Shown: positions 17,091 through 25,977 of the stretch, in pieces
Numbering within the stretch: position 1 is the stretch's first letter
Layout: every line of letters begins with the position of its first letter
Origin: Spirochaetia bacterium
Lineage (GTDB): Bacteria > Spirochaetota > Leptospiria > Leptospirales > Leptonemataceae
Assembly: GCA_009885105.1 (NCBI GenBank)
Contig: VFLI01000010.1
Location: 1-64,000, forward strand
Reading direction: 5' to 3'
DNA length: 64,000 bases
Translations under genes and position numbers: made by a program
Notes under the pieces: model-generated
Database searches by the model: none
What the model was told of the DNA's origin: nothing
Seen by the model: only the letters and a program-made list of their open reading frames with translations

Positions 17091-18326
17091 TCAGCGTCGG
17101 CTTTTCAGAAGAACGAGACAGCGGTTTGTGTTCGTGCCGCGCAGATTGTTTTTAACTTCCCAGCAGTTGGCCAGCTTGGTGAAATTCTGCAAATTGATAT
17201 AGAGCTCCTCTCCCCTCAGAAAACCTCCGTCAACTTTCATCGGCAGATCTTTAAGAAGGCTTTCTTCCAGATTCTCATCGCGCCCGCCCACATCAACTTC
17301 ACCGACTTCAATTACGGCCCTGCCCCCGGGAGCAAGCACCCGGCCAATTTCGCGCATAGAATCGCGCATAAAATCCGACCATTCACTCAGGCTTGCGGTG
17401 ACCGTTAACTTTGGATCTTGGTTTTCAAACCCGAGAAACCAGCTTCGCATCCAGTTGTCTGTAAGATAGTCCACTTTATTCAAGAACGGCGGCGAGGTCA
17501 CAACAAGATTAACCGATCCATCCTTGATTGAATCCAGGCGGCGCGCATCGTGCATGGTGTAATGATTCTTCTTCGATGCGCGATAAAATTCTGGCGGCAG
17601 AGTCACGGAGAGGTCCTTCTTCATCTTTTTAAGTATACGGTCCTTTACATTTCTGTACTCCGGCTGAATTCCCCTGACACGGTTATTTTTAAGCTGAGCC
17701 GACGGCAGAATGGATATCTGCGGAAAACTGTAGACAGAAAAAAATCCGTCCGAATGTCCGTGCAGGCGGGAGAGCGCGGTCACCCCGATGTATTTCAGTT
17801 CGGGATCGTCTTTATTTTTCTCCTCCAGAAGTATCTTTCTCAGATTTAGAATTTCCTGAAGCGTATCCGGGTGAAAAAAGGGCGTGAGCTTCTGTGTTTC
17901 CGATTTGGTTAAGGAAAAACGTTGTTTTTTCAGATCAAGCGACTCCAGACGCCCTATCAATTCCGGCAGCGGGGGAATACTTTTTCGAGCGGATGCGAGA
18001 AAAATGGACACGGGATTCAGATCGTTATGAATTGCTGAATATCCATGAAGATTCGCCTGAATGACAGTCGTGCCCCTTCCCCCGAAAGGATCCAGCACAA
18101 TCGAGCCTTTCTTGCCCGGCTCGACAAGATACTTGCGTATGAAAAAATCCGGTAATTCGGGCTTGAATGAGGCTCTGTAGCTGACAGTGTAATGAATCGG
18201 CTGCATCTGCCGCTGCCTGGCAGTCCAGAGTTCCTTCTTATGTATGATTAAACCGGGCGGCCCTTGAGATTTTTCAGCCGGCTGTTTTCGCGAATTGGAT
18301 CGCGCATTCACTGGAATGGATTTCAT
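17091..18326 (-). CDS. DNA methyltransferase with TSPPF motif, probable N4-cytosine type
   Basis: 411 aa. GSIVLDPFGGRGTTVIQANL (about 75-94) is the SAM-binding FxGxG block. NLVVTSPPFLNKVDYL (about 283) is catalytic motif IV in its S/T-PP-F/Y form, typical of N4-cytosine and some N6-adenine enzymes, and RVLAPGGRAVIEVGEV follows. The SAM block precedes motif IV with about 200 residues between, which is a permuted order compared with the gene at 21414. No restriction endonuclease gene adjoins it, so it looks solitary. The recognition sequence cannot be read from the protein. Confidence 0.8.
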   Translation of the reverse strand: MKSIPVNARSNSRKQPAEKSQGPPGLIIHKKELWTARQRQMQPIHYTVSYRASFKPELPDFFIRKYLVEPGKKGSIVLDPFGGRGTTVIQANLHGYSAIHNDLNPVSIFLASARKSIPPLPELIGRLESLDLKKQRFSLTKSETQKLTPFFHPDTLQEILNLRKILLEEKNKDDPELKYIGVTALSRLHGHSDGFFSVYSFPQISILPSAQLKNNRVRGIQPEYRNVKDRILKKMKKDLSVTLPPEFYRASKKNHYTMHDARRLDSIKDGSVNLVVTSPPFLNKVDYLTDNWMRSWFLGFENQDPKLTVTASLSEWSDFMRDSMREIGRVLAPGGRAVIEVGEVDVGGRDENLEESLLKDLPMKVDGGFLRGEELYINLQNFTKLANCWEVKNNLRGTNTNRCLVLLKSRR

Positions 18327-18453
18327 CTATAATGGAAAATCGGCCGTAATGGAGACTCTGACCGAAAAATAATTCAAACAGGGAATATCTTTTGCTTGAT
18401 CTCCAGAATACATCGCCAGCGCATTCAAATTATTGGTTTTTTGTTGGTCCTTT

Positions 18454-18672
18454 ATGCCTCGCACAGTATATGTAGATAAGAAAGAATGCACCTCCTGCGG
18501 TCAGTGCGCAGAAAATCTTCCCCGCTACTTCCAGCTGGACAGCAGTGCTATCTCACAGTCACACAATAACGGAGAAAACATCAACAATGCCGATGTGCCG
18601 GACATGGATGTGAAGCTCGTTCAATCCGAAATGGACGAGTGTCCGGGAGAATGCATACTCTGGAAAAGATAA
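18454..18672 (+). CDS. Small single-cluster ferredoxin
   Basis: 72 aa from the ATG at 18454. Cys12-x2-Cys15-x2-Cys18 near the N-terminus and Cys63 followed by Pro (CPGEC, also Cys67) near the C-terminus form the ligand set of a one-cluster 4Fe-4S ferredoxin (C-x2-C-x2-C...CP), with VDKKECTSCGQCAENLP as the first block. It would carry electrons in the cytoplasm; no obvious redox partner is adjacent. Confidence 0.8.
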   Translation: MPRTVYVDKKECTSCGQCAENLPRYFQLDSSAISQSHNNGENINNADVPDMDVKLVQSEMDECPGECILWKR

Positions 18673-18846
18673 TTTTTCTCTAAAACCCGCCTGCCGACGC
18701 TGTTTTTTCAAAAATTCGAGCATCCGAAAAAAAATTTCTTATTTTTTTTTCAACCTCCGGTCGATCATTGCAGTGTGGTATGCAAAATCGCAGCCACAAG
18801 AAGATTTTATGCATAGAGGCAAACGAAGGTTCATGGAGGAGCAGTC

Positions 18847-19695
18847 ATGATAATCAACCATAATATTAGTGCGATCTTTTCGCACAGGACTTTAAAATTC
18901 CACGACATGGATATGTCCAGGGATATTGAAAAACTATCCTCGGGTATGCGGATCAACCGCGCCGGCGATGATGCGGCGGGACTGGCAGTATCTGAAAAGA
19001 TGCGGACCCAGATCCACGGACTGCGTCAGGCGGAAAGAAACACTGAAGACGGCATTTCTTTCGTTCAGACGACGGAAGGTTATCTGCAGGAATCGCAGTC
19101 AATACTTCAGCGGATCCGGGTGCTGGCCGTCCAGTCTGCTAACGGAATTTATTCCGAAGAAGACAGACAGCAGATTCAGGTGGAAGTATCAGCCCTTGTG
19201 GATGAGATTGACCGAATCGCCTCTCAGGCAGAGTTCAATAAAATGAAACTTCTGACCGGATCTTTCGCAAGACTGAATCCGTCTGCATCCATGTGGTTCC
19301 ATATGGGTCCGAATATGCACCAGAGAGAAAGAGTATTCATCAATACCATGACGAGTGCGGCGCTGGGACTCCGGAATCCGACTGTTTTGACATTCATTTC
19401 TCTGTCTACACCGGACAAAGCAAATAGCGTGATCGGACTCACAGACGAGGCGCTCAGAAAAGTTTCCAAGCAGAGAGCCGACCTTGGCGCATACCAGAAC
19501 AGACTGGAACATGCGGCGCGGGGTCTTTTGAATGCATATGAAAATATTCAGGCTGCGGAATCGCGCATCCGCGATACGGACATGGCTGAACAGATGTCGA
19601 GCTTCACCAGGTATCAGATTTTGGTACAGGCTGCGACAGCGATGGTTGCCCAGTCGAATATGAAAACTCAGACTGTGCTGCAGCTTCTGAGATAA
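18847..19695 (+). CDS. flaB: Flagellin FlaB, periplasmic flagellar filament core
   Basis: 282 aa. The N-terminal [16 protein letters not shown] and [20 protein letters not shown], and the C-terminal [20 protein letters not shown] and [17 protein letters not shown], are typical spirochaete FlaB. Only the conserved D0/D1 helices are present, with a short middle ([14 protein letters not shown]). A strong GGAGGA lies about seven bases before the ATG, fitting high expression. It appears monocistronic, ending at the terminator at 19716. Confidence 0.97.
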   Translation: MIINHNISAIFSHRTLKFHDMDMSRDIEKLSSGMRINRAGDDAAGLAVSEKMRTQIHGLRQAERNTEDGISFVQTTEGYLQESQSILQRIRVLAVQSANGIYSEEDRQQIQVEVSALVDEIDRIASQAEFNKMKLLTGSFARLNPSASMWFHMGPNMHQRERVFINTMTSAALGLRNPTVLTFISLSTPDKANSVIGLTDEALRKVSKQRADLGAYQNRLEHAARGLLNAYENIQAAESRIRDTDMAEQMSSFTRYQILVQAATAMVAQSNMKTQTVLQLLR

Positions 19696-19715
19696 GACTG
19701 AATTCCGATTGCTCC

Positions 19716-19747
19716 AAAAAAACCCCGGTTGTGCCGGGGTTTTTTTT
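19716..19747. terminator. Bidirectional rho-independent terminator
   Basis: The perfect 13-bp stem aaaaaaaccccgg / ccggggttttttt has a five-base loop (ttgtg). It has a T-run on the plus strand after flaB and a T-run on the minus strand after the gene at 19768-20223, so it serves both convergent genes. Confidence 0.9.
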
Positions 19748-19767
19748 ATGCACACAATAATTCAGCG

Positions 19768-20223
19768 TCACTTATTTTTCAAAGGGAAAACAGGCATCAG
19801 ATGCCTCTCCACTTCTCGATCAGAAATTCCGGCAAGATCTTTCTCAACCGTTAACGCAATCAAGCTGGTAGTCGGTGAATCAAGTTTTTCGCGGACAAGC
19901 CCGAGAAGTTTTGGTTCCATCACCAGTATCATTCTTGAATAATCTTTGTTCAGCCGTCCTCTATGCAGTATTTCGGCAAGCTGCTTTGCCCATTTTCCGG
20001 CCAGATGCATTTTGGCATCCACCTCCGGAGCCATATTGCGATTGGCGAATCCATGACTGTCGTGCACCTGGCCGGGTTTTTCCGAATCCACATCTTGATT
20101 TCTTAAATGCCCTTCAGGAAATTCCAGATGATTCAACGGCTTCATGCCTTTTCCCGTCTTATAAGAATAGATACGGGCCCCTGTTCTGCTTGCTACCAGG
20201 ATCCAGATCATTTCGGTGTTCAT
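19768..20223 (-). CDS. Host-attachment-family protein (PF10116-like)
   Basis: 151 aa. WILVASRTGARIYSY near the N-terminus, FPEGHLRNQDVDSEKPGQVH, then ILVMEPKLLGLVREKLDSP and TVEKDLAGISDREVERHL at the C-terminus fit the bacterial family annotated as required for attachment to host cells. Its fold is related to release-factor-like/Pelota-type domains and its biochemical role is unsettled. No signal peptide is seen, so it is probably cytosolic. It ends at the shared terminator with flaB. Confidence 0.8.
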   Translation of the reverse strand: MNTEMIWILVASRTGARIYSYKTGKGMKPLNHLEFPEGHLRNQDVDSEKPGQVHDSHGFANRNMAPEVDAKMHLAGKWAKQLAEILHRGRLNKDYSRMILVMEPKLLGLVREKLDSPTTSLIALTVEKDLAGISDREVERHLMPVFPLKNK

Positions 20224-20296
20224 ACTATCATTAAGAATACAACAGATTGAAAATCAAACAGGATTAATATTTTTTTTTAGTTTTTTTCACACCAAT

Positions 20297-21304
20297 TTAC
20301 AGCTGCTCCTCATTCTTTAGTAAACCCTGAAATAGACGGGACAACCGTTCCGAGTCCGCCTGTTCGATGAGAATTTCCCCTCCCCTGATCGTTTCACCGG
20401 CCTGGCTTTCATTACGAATTCCGCAAATGGCGGCGGTCACTCCCTTCTGACACAACAGCCAGCCTGCGGCAATATTCGCATTCGTGCATTGGTACTTCTC
20501 TCTCAGATCGGCAATGGAACTCAATGCTTCCTGAATTCGAACACGATTCTGTGTCTGGAAATTCGGTTTGGACGCGCGGTAATCCCCTTCCGGAAAAAGA
20601 CGATTCTCATCGACTGCTCCGGTCAACAGCCCCTGCGCCAGACTTTCATACGCCAGAAAAGCAATCTTGTTTTTAATCGTGTACTGAAGATTCCCTGTCT
20701 GTGCTTTTCTCTCCATTAAATTAAATTTTTCCTGGTCGGTCGAAAGCTGCAGATCACTGGAAATCTTCCTCCAGTCCACCATCATCTGTACCGTGAAGTT
20801 CGACACGCCGACGAACCGAATTTTTCCCTCTTTTTTTAATTTTCGGAGCTCCTCAATAGTTTCCTCCAGATTGACCGTTGGATCCAGCCAGTGCACCTGG
20901 TAGATATCGATCCAGTCGCGGCGCAGGCGCCGCAAACTGTCCTCGCATTCTTTCCGGATAGAAGATGCGCGAAGATTTCTGTATACTTCAACGACCGTTT
21001 TCGAATGATCTGCAGTCGTTTCGAAAAATTTTTTTCCATCTTTATTATCCCAGCGAAGTCCGCATTTAGTCGCCACGACGGCATCCCTCTTCCCTCTCAA
21101 TGCCTCCCCGAGAACCGATTCGCTTCGCCCGAAACCGTACACAGGCGCCGTATCGAAGCAGTTGATGCCTCTGTCCAGAGCGGCATGCACAGCCCGAATA
21201 CTTTCACCGTCGTCCGAGCCGCCCCAGTGCCAGCCGCCGACAGCCCAGGCGCCAAAAACAATACGGCTGATATTTATTTCGCCGGCAATTTCAACAAACT
21301 GCAT
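20297..21304 (-). CDS. Aldo/keto reductase
   Basis: 335 aa from the ATG at 21304; the longer frame to 21370 adds an unrelated hydrophobic stretch. The TIM-barrel family motifs are FDTAPVYGFGRSESVLGEAL (catalytic Asp and Tyr), VVATKCGLRW (Lys), DIYQVHWLDP (His), GKIRFVGVSNFTVQMM, and a C-terminal NADPH-binding region (TAAICGIRNESQAGE). It reduces aldehydes or ketones with NADPH; the substrate is not predictable. It is divergent from the methyltransferase at 21414. Confidence 0.88.
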   Translation of the reverse strand: MQFVEIAGEINISRIVFGAWAVGGWHWGGSDDGESIRAVHAALDRGINCFDTAPVYGFGRSESVLGEALRGKRDAVVATKCGLRWDNKDGKKFFETTADHSKTVVEVYRNLRASSIRKECEDSLRRLRRDWIDIYQVHWLDPTVNLEETIEELRKLKKEGKIRFVGVSNFTVQMMVDWRKISSDLQLSTDQEKFNLMERKAQTGNLQYTIKNKIAFLAYESLAQGLLTGAVDENRLFPEGDYRASKPNFQTQNRVRIQEALSSIADLREKYQCTNANIAAGWLLCQKGVTAAICGIRNESQAGETIRGGEILIEQADSERLSRLFQGLLKNEEQL

Positions 21305-21370
21305 AAGACGTGAACAAACGAACAATGGGACCGGAGGTAAACAAAAAAATATTCTCGTCAAATATATCAA

Positions 21371-21401
21371 TTGACATTTTCATCGAACTCTGCAGTATGA
21401 A
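21371..21401 (+). promoter_or_regulatory. Probable promoter of the adenine methyltransferase
   Basis: TTGACA (21371-21376), a 19-base spacer and TATGAA (21396-21401). Transcription would begin near 21408, only six bases before the ATG at 21414. That favours the internal ATG at 21453, which has AGAAGG five bases upstream, as a translation start. Confidence 0.5.
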
Positions 21402-21413
21402 AGAGAACTTACT

Positions 21414-22364
21414 ATGAAACTGGGCGCTGTAAAATTGGCAGAGAAGGCAGGCATGCCACGGAAAAGCCAGAATCGAACGATTCGGCTGAACAGCCGCGAG
21501 ATCGCCGGTTACAGCAAGAAATTGATCCGGCTGAACGGACCGACTTCTATCCCGCCGGAGAATCAGACGATTCATCAGGATGTTTTTGACGCGCTCGAAT
21601 GTCTGCCGTCAAATTTTGTGGATCTGCTGTTTCTTGACCCGCCCTACAATCTCACAAAAACCTTCAGCACAACATCTTTCCGCGAAATGACAGATCAGGA
21701 CTATGCAGCCTGGTTCGACTCCTGGTTTGTTCCTCTTTTGCGGACGCTGAAACCCACAGCATCGGTGTATATTTGCGGCGACTGGCGAATGTCGTCGATT
21801 ATCCAGCAGTCTGCCGGAAAACACCTGTACATCCGCAACCGCATAACCTGGGAAAGAGAGAAAGGCAGAGGAGCCCGGTCCAACTGGAAAAACTGCTCTG
21901 AGGATATCTGGTTCTGCACGGTTTCCAATTCGTACAATTTTCGCGTTGATGATGTGATGATTAAGCGCCGTGTGATAGCGCCATACACGGACCCCTCGGG
22001 AAAACCCCGCGGCTGGGAAAAAACCAACAGCGGCAATTTCCGTTTCACGCATCCTTCAAATTTATGGACGGACTTAACCGTCCCCTTCTGGTCGATGCCG
22101 GAAAATACTGACCATCCCACTCAGAAGCCGGAGAAACTCCTGGCACGTATCATTCTGTCCGGCACTTCGCCCGGCGATTTTATTCTGGATCCATTTCTGG
22201 GATCCGGAACAACTTCTGTCGCGGCCAGGAAACTGGGACGCAGATTTTTAGGAATTGAAAGAGAATTGAACTACTGCTGTCTGGCGGAAAAAAGACTGGA
22301 AATGGCTGAAATAAATTCTTCCATCCAGGGCTACGACGGCGTTTTCATGGACAGAAATATATGA
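21414..22364 (+). CDS. Solitary N6-adenine DNA methyltransferase, beta class
   Basis: 316 aa from 21414, or 303 aa from the ATG at 21453, which has the better ribosome site. DLLFLDPPYNLTK is motif IV (DPPY); the middle block IRNRITWEREKGRGARSNWK, then NCSEDIWFCT, and the segments WTDLTVPFWSMPENTDHPTQ, KPEKLLAR and FILDPFLGSGTTSVAARKLG (FxGxG motif I) give the beta-class order. The family includes type II enzymes such as RsrI and MunI methylases. No endonuclease gene adjoins it. The next gene overlaps it by four bases (ATGA), so the two are co-translated. Confidence 0.9.
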   Translation: MKLGAVKLAEKAGMPRKSQNRTIRLNSREIAGYSKKLIRLNGPTSIPPENQTIHQDVFDALECLPSNFVDLLFLDPPYNLTKTFSTTSFREMTDQDYAAWFDSWFVPLLRTLKPTASVYICGDWRMSSIIQQSAGKHLYIRNRITWEREKGRGARSNWKNCSEDIWFCTVSNSYNFRVDDVMIKRRVIAPYTDPSGKPRGWEKTNSGNFRFTHPSNLWTDLTVPFWSMPENTDHPTQKPEKLLARIILSGTSPGDFILDPFLGSGTTSVAARKLGRRFLGIERELNYCCLAEKRLEMAEINSSIQGYDGVFMDRNI

Positions 22365-22789
22365 CTACTGAACAACCAGCCAAAATTGACGACAGCAGCA
22401 CATTTAGGAAAATTCAGCTTTTTCCGGAGAAAATGGCTCGCACCGTAAAAGACGGACTCAACGCCATCGCCAGCAGTATCACAGGGAAAAATGTAGAGGA
22501 CCGCCTCAGCGAATACACGGAAGTTTACGGAGAGATACTGATCGGCCTTCACGAGGACGTAGAAGAATTGAAGAAAGCCGCGAACAGCCGCGCCGAGGAT
22601 TTCGTCCGGCTGGAAGAGACGATTTTTCTGATGAATCAGCGGATCGAAGCTTTTGCCTCGGAGGGTCTATCGCTGAAGAAACTCCGCCGTGGAATCTGGA
22701 TCAATCGTTTTATTATTCTGGCGACTGTCGGAACTGTGGTGTGGCTGGCGTACAGGAATCCATGGGTTCTAAATATTAAGTTTTTTTAA
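22361..22789 (+). CDS. Small tail-anchored helical protein coupled to the methyltransferase
   Basis: 142 aa overlapping the methyltransferase stop (ATGA). It is largely helical and charged, with a probable coiled coil from about 50-100 (EYTEVYGEILIGLHEDVEEL, ETIFLMNQRIEAF) and one hydrophobic span near the C-terminus (about 112-131). No family is recognised. The overlap implies balanced expression with the DNA methyltransferase, but a functional link is not established. Confidence 0.7.
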   Translation: MTTEQPAKIDDSSTFRKIQLFPEKMARTVKDGLNAIASSITGKNVEDRLSEYTEVYGEILIGLHEDVEELKKAANSRAEDFVRLEETIFLMNQRIEAFASEGLSLKKLRRGIWINRFIILATVGTVVWLAYRNPWVLNIKFF

Positions 22790-22854
22790 TAAACCACAGT
22801 ACTCCGACGCATGGCAAAATAGGCTGCGCTGTCAGAACTCTGTTAGAATTATTT

Positions 22855-23133
22855 ATGAAAATTGCATCAAAGGATAAAATTCTGAAACTTATTCAAATCC
22901 TGAAAGTACGGCGAATCCGAACCAATGAAAACAGGTCGGGCGAGATAAAACCAGACGCGCAGAACGGGAGGGAACTTCTCCTTCGCACGGCGGCCGCCTG
23001 GTTGCCGGGTCCGGCCGGGCTTGCTGCAGATATTGCTCTCGACCGGAAGGGAACTATGCGGCGCGCTTCGGACAGACTGGAAATGGAAACGGAAAAATTA
23101 CGCGGGCTGGTCAGGACGAATTTTCGATCTTGA
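22855..23133 (+). CDS. Small basic protein of unknown function
   Basis: 92 aa, rich in Arg and Lys, with a Gly/Pro/Ala-rich short hydrophobic stretch in the middle (AAAWLPGPAGLAADIAL). No recognised domain, and no clear ribosome site before the ATG. It lies 65 bases after the tail-anchored protein on the same strand and could be a late gene of that operon. Confidence 0.5.
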   Translation: MKIASKDKILKLIQILKVRRIRTNENRSGEIKPDAQNGRELLLRTAAAWLPGPAGLAADIALDRKGTMRRASDRLEMETEKLRGLVRTNFRS

Positions 23134-23157
23134 ATAATTTTTATTATTTATTTTTAT

Positions 23158-24102
23158 ATGATATCATTAATATACCGGTCGCTTTTCATTCTCGGGCTGC
23201 TTTCCTTTTCCCTCCAATGTTTGACACTTGTCGCCTTCAAGGGAGTCCGGGAGGGATTGAATATGCCCTTCACAAAAGAAGTGACCTCACGCGACACCAT
23301 TGAACCAACAGGAATTGCATTTACTCGTGACGGCCGCATTGTTCTGCGGATCGACGGAGATAAAAATGAGAAATTTCGCTGCTATCAGACAGTTGCGAAG
23401 CCTCTTGAAAGCAATGGTGACAATACCCAGGGCGCCGTCCGGCAAACCGCCGTTGAATCTGTCTGCGCTGCGGAATCCGAAAAGCTGGAATTCAATCCCG
23501 TGAATGAGGCGGAGAAATATTTGCTCCTCCTGCCCGGAACAAAGAAGGCCGTCCGGCTGAATTCTTTACGCCATCAGGAGGTTGATCCTGGTTTCTGGAT
23601 TATGGAAACCGATCTTTCGCGCATCATGCCCGATCCGATTCAGGCCGGCGTTTCACGAGACTGTCCTGCCCTTCACAGATTCTGCAATTTCACTCTTTAT
23701 CTGACAGATAAAACAGGCCTGCGGGAAATGTTCTATGCCGAAGAATTCTACCTTCATCGCATTCGCCCGGAGGATATGCCGGCAGACCTGCCGCACGATG
23801 CTTCCCAGGAAGTTGTTGAAGACGCGCCTGTATATCCGGGAGGATACATATTTACTTATCAGCACGACAGACTGTTTTCCTATCGCAATCCCGGTATGCC
23901 TGGTATTCCTTTTCTGATCCTCACTCAGGGATCGGGCAAAACTGAGTATCCGGGAACCTCACTGGCATGCGCCACTATGGCAGGCACCGGCTTCTGGGCG
24001 GCGCTGCTTCCTGTCGCCCTTGCAGCCGACATTCTTCTTTCGCCGATTGAGCTTGTTGTTGTTCTTTATATTTTGTTTTTCAAGACGATATCGTTCAGCT
24101 GA
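23158..24102 (+). CDS. Putative lipoprotein with C-terminal membrane segments
   Basis: 314 aa. MISLIYRSLFILGLLSFSLQC gives a signal peptide with Cys21 in a relaxed lipobox. The centre has several Cys and strand-rich segments; the C-terminus has two hydrophobic stretches with PVALAADILLSPIEL, recalling the C-terminal pattern of YceK-type lipoproteins (alpha-helical hairpin, LAAD/LLP). No firm family is recognised. It converges with the gene remnant at 24108. Confidence 0.6.
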   Translation: MISLIYRSLFILGLLSFSLQCLTLVAFKGVREGLNMPFTKEVTSRDTIEPTGIAFTRDGRIVLRIDGDKNEKFRCYQTVAKPLESNGDNTQGAVRQTAVESVCAAESEKLEFNPVNEAEKYLLLLPGTKKAVRLNSLRHQEVDPGFWIMETDLSRIMPDPIQAGVSRDCPALHRFCNFTLYLTDKTGLREMFYAEEFYLHRIRPEDMPADLPHDASQEVVEDAPVYPGGYIFTYQHDRLFSYRNPGMPGIPFLILTQGSGKTEYPGTSLACATMAGTGFWAALLPVALAADILLSPIELVVVLYILFFKTISFS

Positions 24103-24107
24103 AACAT

Positions 24108-24299
24108 TCAATTGCAGCTGACACCGATGCAGGAATCCAGGATTTGAATGACCTTTTGATCTTTATCCAGATAAAGCTCCGTCCAGTAACCAAGCTGCGG
24201 GAGCGACGGCCCGCCGGAAAAAACATAACCGACAGCGGCGTCAAAACTGCTAACCTTAATTGAAACTTTCCACCATTCGCCGCGCCTCTGAGGTAAATC
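24108..24299 (-). pseudogene. Open 63-codon gene remnant without a start codon
   Basis: Reading the minus strand downstream of the stop codon at 24313, an open stretch of 63 codons runs to TGA at 24108. Its composition is protein-like (RRGEWWKVSIKVSSFD, GPSLPQLGYWTELYLDKDQ, ILDSCIGVSCN), but it is preceded by an in-frame TAA and has no ATG, GTG or TTG start. It looks like the C-terminal remainder of a broken gene. The only alternative is an unusual ATT start. Confidence 0.5.
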
Positions 24300-24312
24300 T
24301 TATATTTCCCAT

Positions 24313-24690
24313 CTACCGCGGCCTGGCTTTCAGCAAAGCTATCATGATCATCGACCAGAGAATCATTGCCAGTAGAAAGGGCACTGTCAACAGCCACACC
24401 GCCGATCGTCCCAGAAGAAAGATCCACACTATACAGGTCGTCGATACGACCATCAGCAGTCCCCAGACGAGAATCCAGACCGGTCCCACAGGATGCATCA
24501 GACGACCTCTGTTGAACATGCCTCGCTTTCCCTCGCGCCTGCCCTGCCTTCGCTCCGACAGCTTGACTTCAGAAGCTTCTTCATGCCGCTCTTCCGGGCG
24601 CAGAAAATCAAAATTGATATTCCCTTTCCGAAAGGCCCTCTGTATCTGGTCGCGGGATTCTTCCTCTCCAGGTTTTTCTGAGTTTTCCAT
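24313..24690 (-). CDS. Small two-span membrane protein
   Basis: 125 aa from the ATG at 24690. A charged cytoplasmic N-terminal half (Glu/Arg-rich, residues 1-65) precedes two transmembrane segments (about 69-93 and 97-120) and ends KARPR. No family is recognised. It is divergent from the acyl-CoA dehydrogenase gene and lies just upstream of the remnant at 24108-24299 on the same strand. Confidence 0.65.
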   Translation of the reverse strand: MENSEKPGEEESRDQIQRAFRKGNINFDFLRPEERHEEASEVKLSERRQGRREGKRGMFNRGRLMHPVGPVWILVWGLLMVVSTTCIVWIFLLGRSAVWLLTVPFLLAMILWSMIMIALLKARPR

Positions 24691-24770
24691 TATTGTGTTC
24701 TTTTTGGCATGCTGGCATAAAATCAAGGTATTTTTCTTGCCGATTTTCGCCTGCATCGGCGGAATCGACC

Positions 24771-25946
24771 ATGGACTTCACTCTTTCCCCTGCCACAGAA
24801 GAACTCAGACTGAAAATTCGAAATTTTGTCGATAAATGGGCCATCCCCGCTGAGGCGTCTTACGATTACAGAAACGGACGACTGCCGGAAAAAGTTGTGA
24901 AAGAACTCCGGGAAGTGGCAAAGAAAGAAAAACTCTGGGTTCTGCACCTGCCCGTGGAAGAAGGCGGGCTGGGCCTCGACATGCCGTCCCGCTGCATTGC
25001 TTTTTCTGAACTGGGCAGATCACCCATCGCGCCGTTTCTGTGCAACTGCGATGCGCCGGATGAGGGCAACATGCACGTGCTGAGCCTGGCCTGCACGCCG
25101 GCCCAGAGAAAGAAGTTCCTGGAGCCTCTCATTGAAGGAAAGACCAGGTCCGCTTTTGCCATGACGGAGCCGCCTCCGGGCGCCGGTTCGGACCCGTCGC
25201 TGCTTCTGACGAATGCGGAGAAGAAAGACGGCTATTATCTTCTTAATGGCCACAAATGGTTCGCCACCGGTGCGAACGGCGCCGCGTTTCTGATCGTCTG
25301 GACGCGCATCAACGGATCGTTCCGCAAATCGACGCTCTTCCTGGTCCCGACGGACGCCAGAGGATACGAAATGGTGCGGGAGGTCGACGTCATGGGATCG
25401 CACGGTCCCGGCGGCCACTGCGAACTGAAATTCACAAATGTGGAGGTGCCGGAAGAAAACATGCTGGGAAAAATCGGAGAAGGTTTCCGGCTCACCCAGG
25501 AAAGACTGGGCCCGGCCAGGCTGACGCATTGCATGCGATGGGTGGGCCTGGCGCGAAGATCAATGGAAATCGCGCGGCATTATGCAAAGGACAGAATGGC
25601 GTTCGGACAAAAACTGGCCGAGCATGAGGGCATTCAGTGGATGTTCGCGGACAGCGCCGTGGAGATTGAAGCCGGTTTTATGCTGACACTGAAGGCCGCC
25701 TGGATGCTGGAGAGCGGACAGGATGCGCGCGCCTCGCTTTCCATGGCAAAACTGTATGTCAGCGAGATGCTCTGCCGTGTGATCGACCGCGCTATACAGA
25801 TCTGCGGCGCGAAAGGCTACAGCCGCGATCTACCGCTTGAGCTTTTTTACAGAGATGCCCGGGCAGCGCGCTTTGCCGACGGCCCGTCTGAGACGCATCG
25901 TATGGTGCTGGGACGCACTCTGACGTCGGGGAAACAGGATTTTTAA
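24771..25946 (+). CDS. Acyl-CoA dehydrogenase, ACAD10/11-like
   Basis: 391 aa from the ATG at 24771, preceded by [21 protein letters not shown] (FAD/substrate block), [59 protein letters not shown], and [15 protein letters not shown], where the Glu fits the catalytic base position of ACAD11-like enzymes. It is followed by a separate APH-family kinase and a DUF6285 gene. In animals, ACAD10 and ACAD11 fuse the kinase and dehydrogenase domains and act on 4-hydroxyacyl-CoA: the kinase phosphorylates the hydroxyl and the dehydrogenase eliminates phosphate. The same role here is inferred. Confidence 0.9.
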   Translation: MDFTLSPATEELRLKIRNFVDKWAIPAEASYDYRNGRLPEKVVKELREVAKKEKLWVLHLPVEEGGLGLDMPSRCIAFSELGRSPIAPFLCNCDAPDEGNMHVLSLACTPAQRKKFLEPLIEGKTRSAFAMTEPPPGAGSDPSLLLTNAEKKDGYYLLNGHKWFATGANGAAFLIVWTRINGSFRKSTLFLVPTDARGYEMVREVDVMGSHGPGGHCELKFTNVEVPEENMLGKIGEGFRLTQERLGPARLTHCMRWVGLARRSMEIARHYAKDRMAFGQKLAEHEGIQWMFADSAVEIEAGFMLTLKAAWMLESGQDARASLSMAKLYVSEMLCRVIDRAIQICGAKGYSRDLPLELFYRDARAARFADGPSETHRMVLGRTLTSGKQDF

Positions 25947-25977
25947 GTTTTATTAATTAAGTATATTTGTATTTTTT

